The position numbers and the translations under genes were made by a program. Below are positions 6,871 to 7,713 of a DNA stretch of 7,713 bases, in pieces (the first letter of the stretch is position 1; every line of letters starts with the position of its first letter). Source of the DNA: JAWXBG01 sp044375415. Lineage in GTDB: Bacteria > Bacteroidota > Bacteroidia > Flavobacteriales_D > Sanyastnellaceae. The stretch spans positions 1-7,713 of the forward strand of contig JBILMS010000102.1 in NCBI GenBank assembly GCA_044375415.1, read 5' to 3'. The notes under the pieces were generated by a model. The model was not told the DNA's origin. It saw only the letters and a list, made by a program, of their open reading frames with translations, and did no database searches.

Positions 6871-7091
6871 ATACCCTTCTTCAAAAAAAAGTACACATCT
6901 TCCAAAACTTCGCCTTGGTCATTGTGTAATTGCCCCACATTTGGAAAAAATGCGACTTCTCGAGAAGCGTTTATCGCGAGGTCCTTCTCAGGAGAATATT
7001 CTGTTTGCGCCGATAAAAAATTAGCGCCGAATAAAATGAGACTAGATATAACCCATCGTAGGGTTTTGGTGGAAGAAATTAAAACTGACAT
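6867..7091 (-). CDS. N-terminal part of the SBBP-repeat protein: signal peptide and start of N-terminal domain
   Basis: This 74-codon frame ends in TGA 6869-6867, just inside the following frame. It starts at ATG 7091; a further upstream TTG at 7115 would add a second hydrophobic stretch before the signal peptide and is not preferred. Residues 1-29 are a signal peptide (basic Lys9 and Arg12, then WVISSLILFGANFLSA, cleavage before Gln29 likely). The mature part contains EVAFFPNVGQLHNDQGEVL, which matches the 'F.pN.GQ' opening of SBBP-family N-terminal domains, and is continued in another frame by VKVYITDWGISYFF. The product as read here would be a useless 45-residue mature peptide, so it is best taken as the 5' part of the 4324-6870 gene. 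Joining the two frames gives about 922 residues. No clear ribosome binding site is seen. Confidence 0.8.
   Translation of the reverse strand: MSVLISSTKTLRWVISSLILFGANFLSAQTEYSPEKDLAINASREVAFFPNVGQLHNDQGEVLEDVYFFLKKGM
6882..6890 (-). other. T8 tract with slippery heptamer at the frame break
   Basis: On the coding strand the upstream frame reads TAC TTT TTT TTG AAG AAG and then reaches ATG TGA. The downstream frame reads TTT GAA GAA GGG TAT GTG AAG. The T TTT TTG heptamer (6888-6882) has the X XXY YYZ form in the upstream frame, and a -1 slip on it leads exactly into the downstream frame. One extra T in the tract (nine instead of eight) has the same effect. It may be an assembly error, a slipped-strand phase switch, transcriptional slippage or programmed recoding; the sequence alone cannot decide. 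Confidence 0.7.
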
Positions 7092-7132
7092 AAGTCCGAG
7101 AATTAAGTAAAGCAAAAAATGGCTTCTCTTTA

Positions 7133-7150
7133 TTCAAACGAGTGTTTGAA
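7133..7150 (-). terminator. Hairpin between the His-rich gene and the SBBP gene
   Basis: TTCAAAC and GTTTGAA form a perfect 7-bp stem with a 4-nt loop, 24 nt beyond the stop of the His-rich gene (7174) and 42 nt before the SBBP start (7091). A second small stem, GGGC/GCCC with a 6-nt loop, lies at 7157-7170. Neither is followed by a strong U run on the minus strand, so termination is only suggested. An attenuator or leader structure for the SBBP gene is the alternative. Confidence 0.35.
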
Positions 7151-7173
7151 ATAGATGGGCAGAATAGCCCGTG

Positions 7174-7581
7174 CTAAACTAATTCCGGAGGTTGAAAAGG
7201 AGTAAGGTGAATGGTCTGCATCATTCCTCCGCAGGGCCATACCAAATAGGTCTTTTCCAAGAGCTCACTCATCGGTAAAAAACACTGATCTAGTGTATCA
7301 TCGATGTGCAAAATCTGTCCGGCAAAAGAACCGCCATGATTACCAAGCGGAAGGCCTGTATGATGTGAAGGATCACTTGACGGATGATCGTGATTGAAGT
7401 AGTGAAGACGAATGAATTCTAGGACATCTAAATCGCCGTTTGCTTCTTTGTAATGCTCATCATAGTGCTCGAGCATATTCGGCAATAAGCAAAGCTCCGC
7501 AAATATGCCTCCCTTGAATATCCCCAAGGTGGCAATTTGAATAACGATCAGATAGATAGCGGCTTGTTTCACGAGGTGCAT
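7174..7581 (-). CDS. Small secreted or membrane-anchored His-rich protein
   Basis: A 135-residue protein with a hydrophobic N-terminus (about 8-30: IYLIVIQIATLGIF...), either an uncleaved anchor or a signal peptide. It is followed by LLPNMLEHYDEHYKEANGDLDVLEFIRLHYFNHDHP (33-67) and several further His (73, 74, 82, 92), with Cys31, Cys100 and Cys117. The combination of 'LP.l..HY.EH....', 'L.efl.lHY' and an HDH cluster resembles small uncharacterised Bacteroidota proteins that, from memory, often sit beside CusA/CzcA-type heavy-metal efflux genes, which suggests periplasmic metal binding. That link is inference; no efflux gene is in the window. The start is ATG 7581 rather than GTG 7587 because AAGGG at 7591-7587 is then 5 nt upstream. 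The next gene on the same strand begins 82 nt after the stop, with hairpins between them. Confidence 0.75.
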   Translation of the reverse strand: MHLVKQAAIYLIVIQIATLGIFKGGIFAELCLLPNMLEHYDEHYKEANGDLDVLEFIRLHYFNHDHPSSDPSHHTGLPLGNHGGSFAGQILHIDDTLDQCFLPMSELLEKTYLVWPCGGMMQTIHLTPFQPPELV

Positions 7582-7608
7582 AATCACCCTTATTTTGGGT
7601 CTTCAATG

Positions 7609-7637
7609 TGAAGGTAAGGGTTTAAAGAGCTCACCAA
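7609..7637 (-). promoter_or_regulatory. Possible Bacteroidota-type promoter of the His-rich gene
   Basis: On the minus strand TTG at 7637-7635 is separated by 18 nt from TACCTTCA at 7616-7609, a partial match to the TTTG / TAnnTTTG pattern of the Bacteroidota housekeeping sigma factor. Transcription would start near 7602, giving a leader of about 20 nt. The -7 match is incomplete. Confidence 0.3.
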
Positions 7638-7653
7638 TGTGATATTTATCACT
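7638..7653. promoter_or_regulatory. CRP/FNR-like operator palindrome
   Basis: GTGATA and TATCAC form a perfect inverted repeat around a TT centre (7639-7652), within TGTGA-N6-TCACT. This fits the consensus layout of CRP/FNR-superfamily sites (TGTGA-N6-TCACA, or TGAT-N4-ATCA). Its centre is about 43 nt upstream of the predicted start of the His-rich transcript, a usual activator position, and 44 nt before the possible plus-strand start at 7690. The regulator is not in the window. Confidence 0.45.
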
Positions 7654-7689
7654 ACAAACTCTAGAACGGCGTAAACACGGAGGGAGCAG

Positions 7690-7713
7690 ATGTTTCTGAT
7701 TTTGGTCACCCTC
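7690..7713 (+). CDS. Possible start of a divergent gene (eight codons visible)
   Basis: ATG 7690 opens a frame reading MFLILVTL to the window edge, hydrophobic as in a signal peptide or membrane segment. It is preceded by GGAGGGAG (7679-7686), a strong Shine-Dalgarno-like sequence 6 nt from the ATG measured from GGAGG. If real, it is divergent from the His-rich gene, with the CRP/FNR-like palindrome between them. Eight codons are too few to identify it or to rule out chance. Confidence 0.3.

Noticed and set aside
6760..7110. Plus-strand 116-codon frame opposite the SBBP N-terminus
   Set aside because: It is antisense to signal-peptide and domain-bearing sequence, and its translation shows no domain or conserved pattern I recognise.
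7586..7600. Small ACCC/GGGT hairpin covering the AAGGG site of the His-rich gene
   Set aside because: A 4-bp stem with a 7-nt A/U loop is too weak to support a call as a translational switch.
7590..7712. Minus-strand open frames entering from the right edge (stops at 7603 and 7590)
   Set aside because: Two different frames are open for only about 36-40 codons, neither translation is recognisable, and they would overlap the operator and promoter region.

Overview
The window looks like an ordinary chromosomal stretch from a Bacteroidota bacterium, probably Flavobacteriales-like. The evidence is two neighbouring proteins with C-terminal type IX secretion (T9SS) sorting domains, a Gre-like protein of a type common in that phylum, a lone SBBP-type repeat protein, weak or absent Shine-Dalgarno sequences at most starts, and a fairly AT-rich composition by eye. 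The assignment is by family recognition, not by a database search.

Left part, plus strand: the 3' end of an unidentified gene (2-211), then a two-gene unit made of a SulP-family anion/bicarbonate transporter (337-1911) and a beta-carbonic anhydrase (1927-2598). The pair is 15 nt apart. It most plausibly handles inorganic carbon or pH: the transporter moves bicarbonate and the enzyme interconverts it with CO2.

Middle and right part, minus strand, read from right to left: a small secreted or membrane-anchored His-rich protein (7581-7174); a large T9SS-exported SBBP-repeat protein (7091-4324) whose reading frame is broken at a run of eight T on the coding strand; a T9SS-exported alpha/beta-hydrolase of the LpqC/PHB-depolymerase/feruloyl-esterase type (4215-3085); and a GreA/GreB-like protein (3092-2637) whose start overlaps the esterase stop by 8 nt. 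This minus-strand set converges on the carbonic anhydrase gene with only 38 nt between them.

At the right edge a CRP/FNR-like palindrome (7639-7652) lies upstream of the His-rich gene, and may also lie upstream of a plus-strand gene beginning at 7690, of which only eight codons are visible.

The observation most worth following is the frame break in the SBBP protein. It sits exactly on a heptamer of the canonical -1 slippery form (T TTT TTG), and a -1 slip there, or one extra T, restores a continuous protein of about 922 residues with signal peptide, repeats and sorting domain. A sequencing error, a phase-variable tract and programmed recoding are all possible. I do not see a clearly new multi-gene system. 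No gene-free stretch exceeds about 130 nt, and I found no tRNA, rRNA, CRISPR array or insertion sequence.
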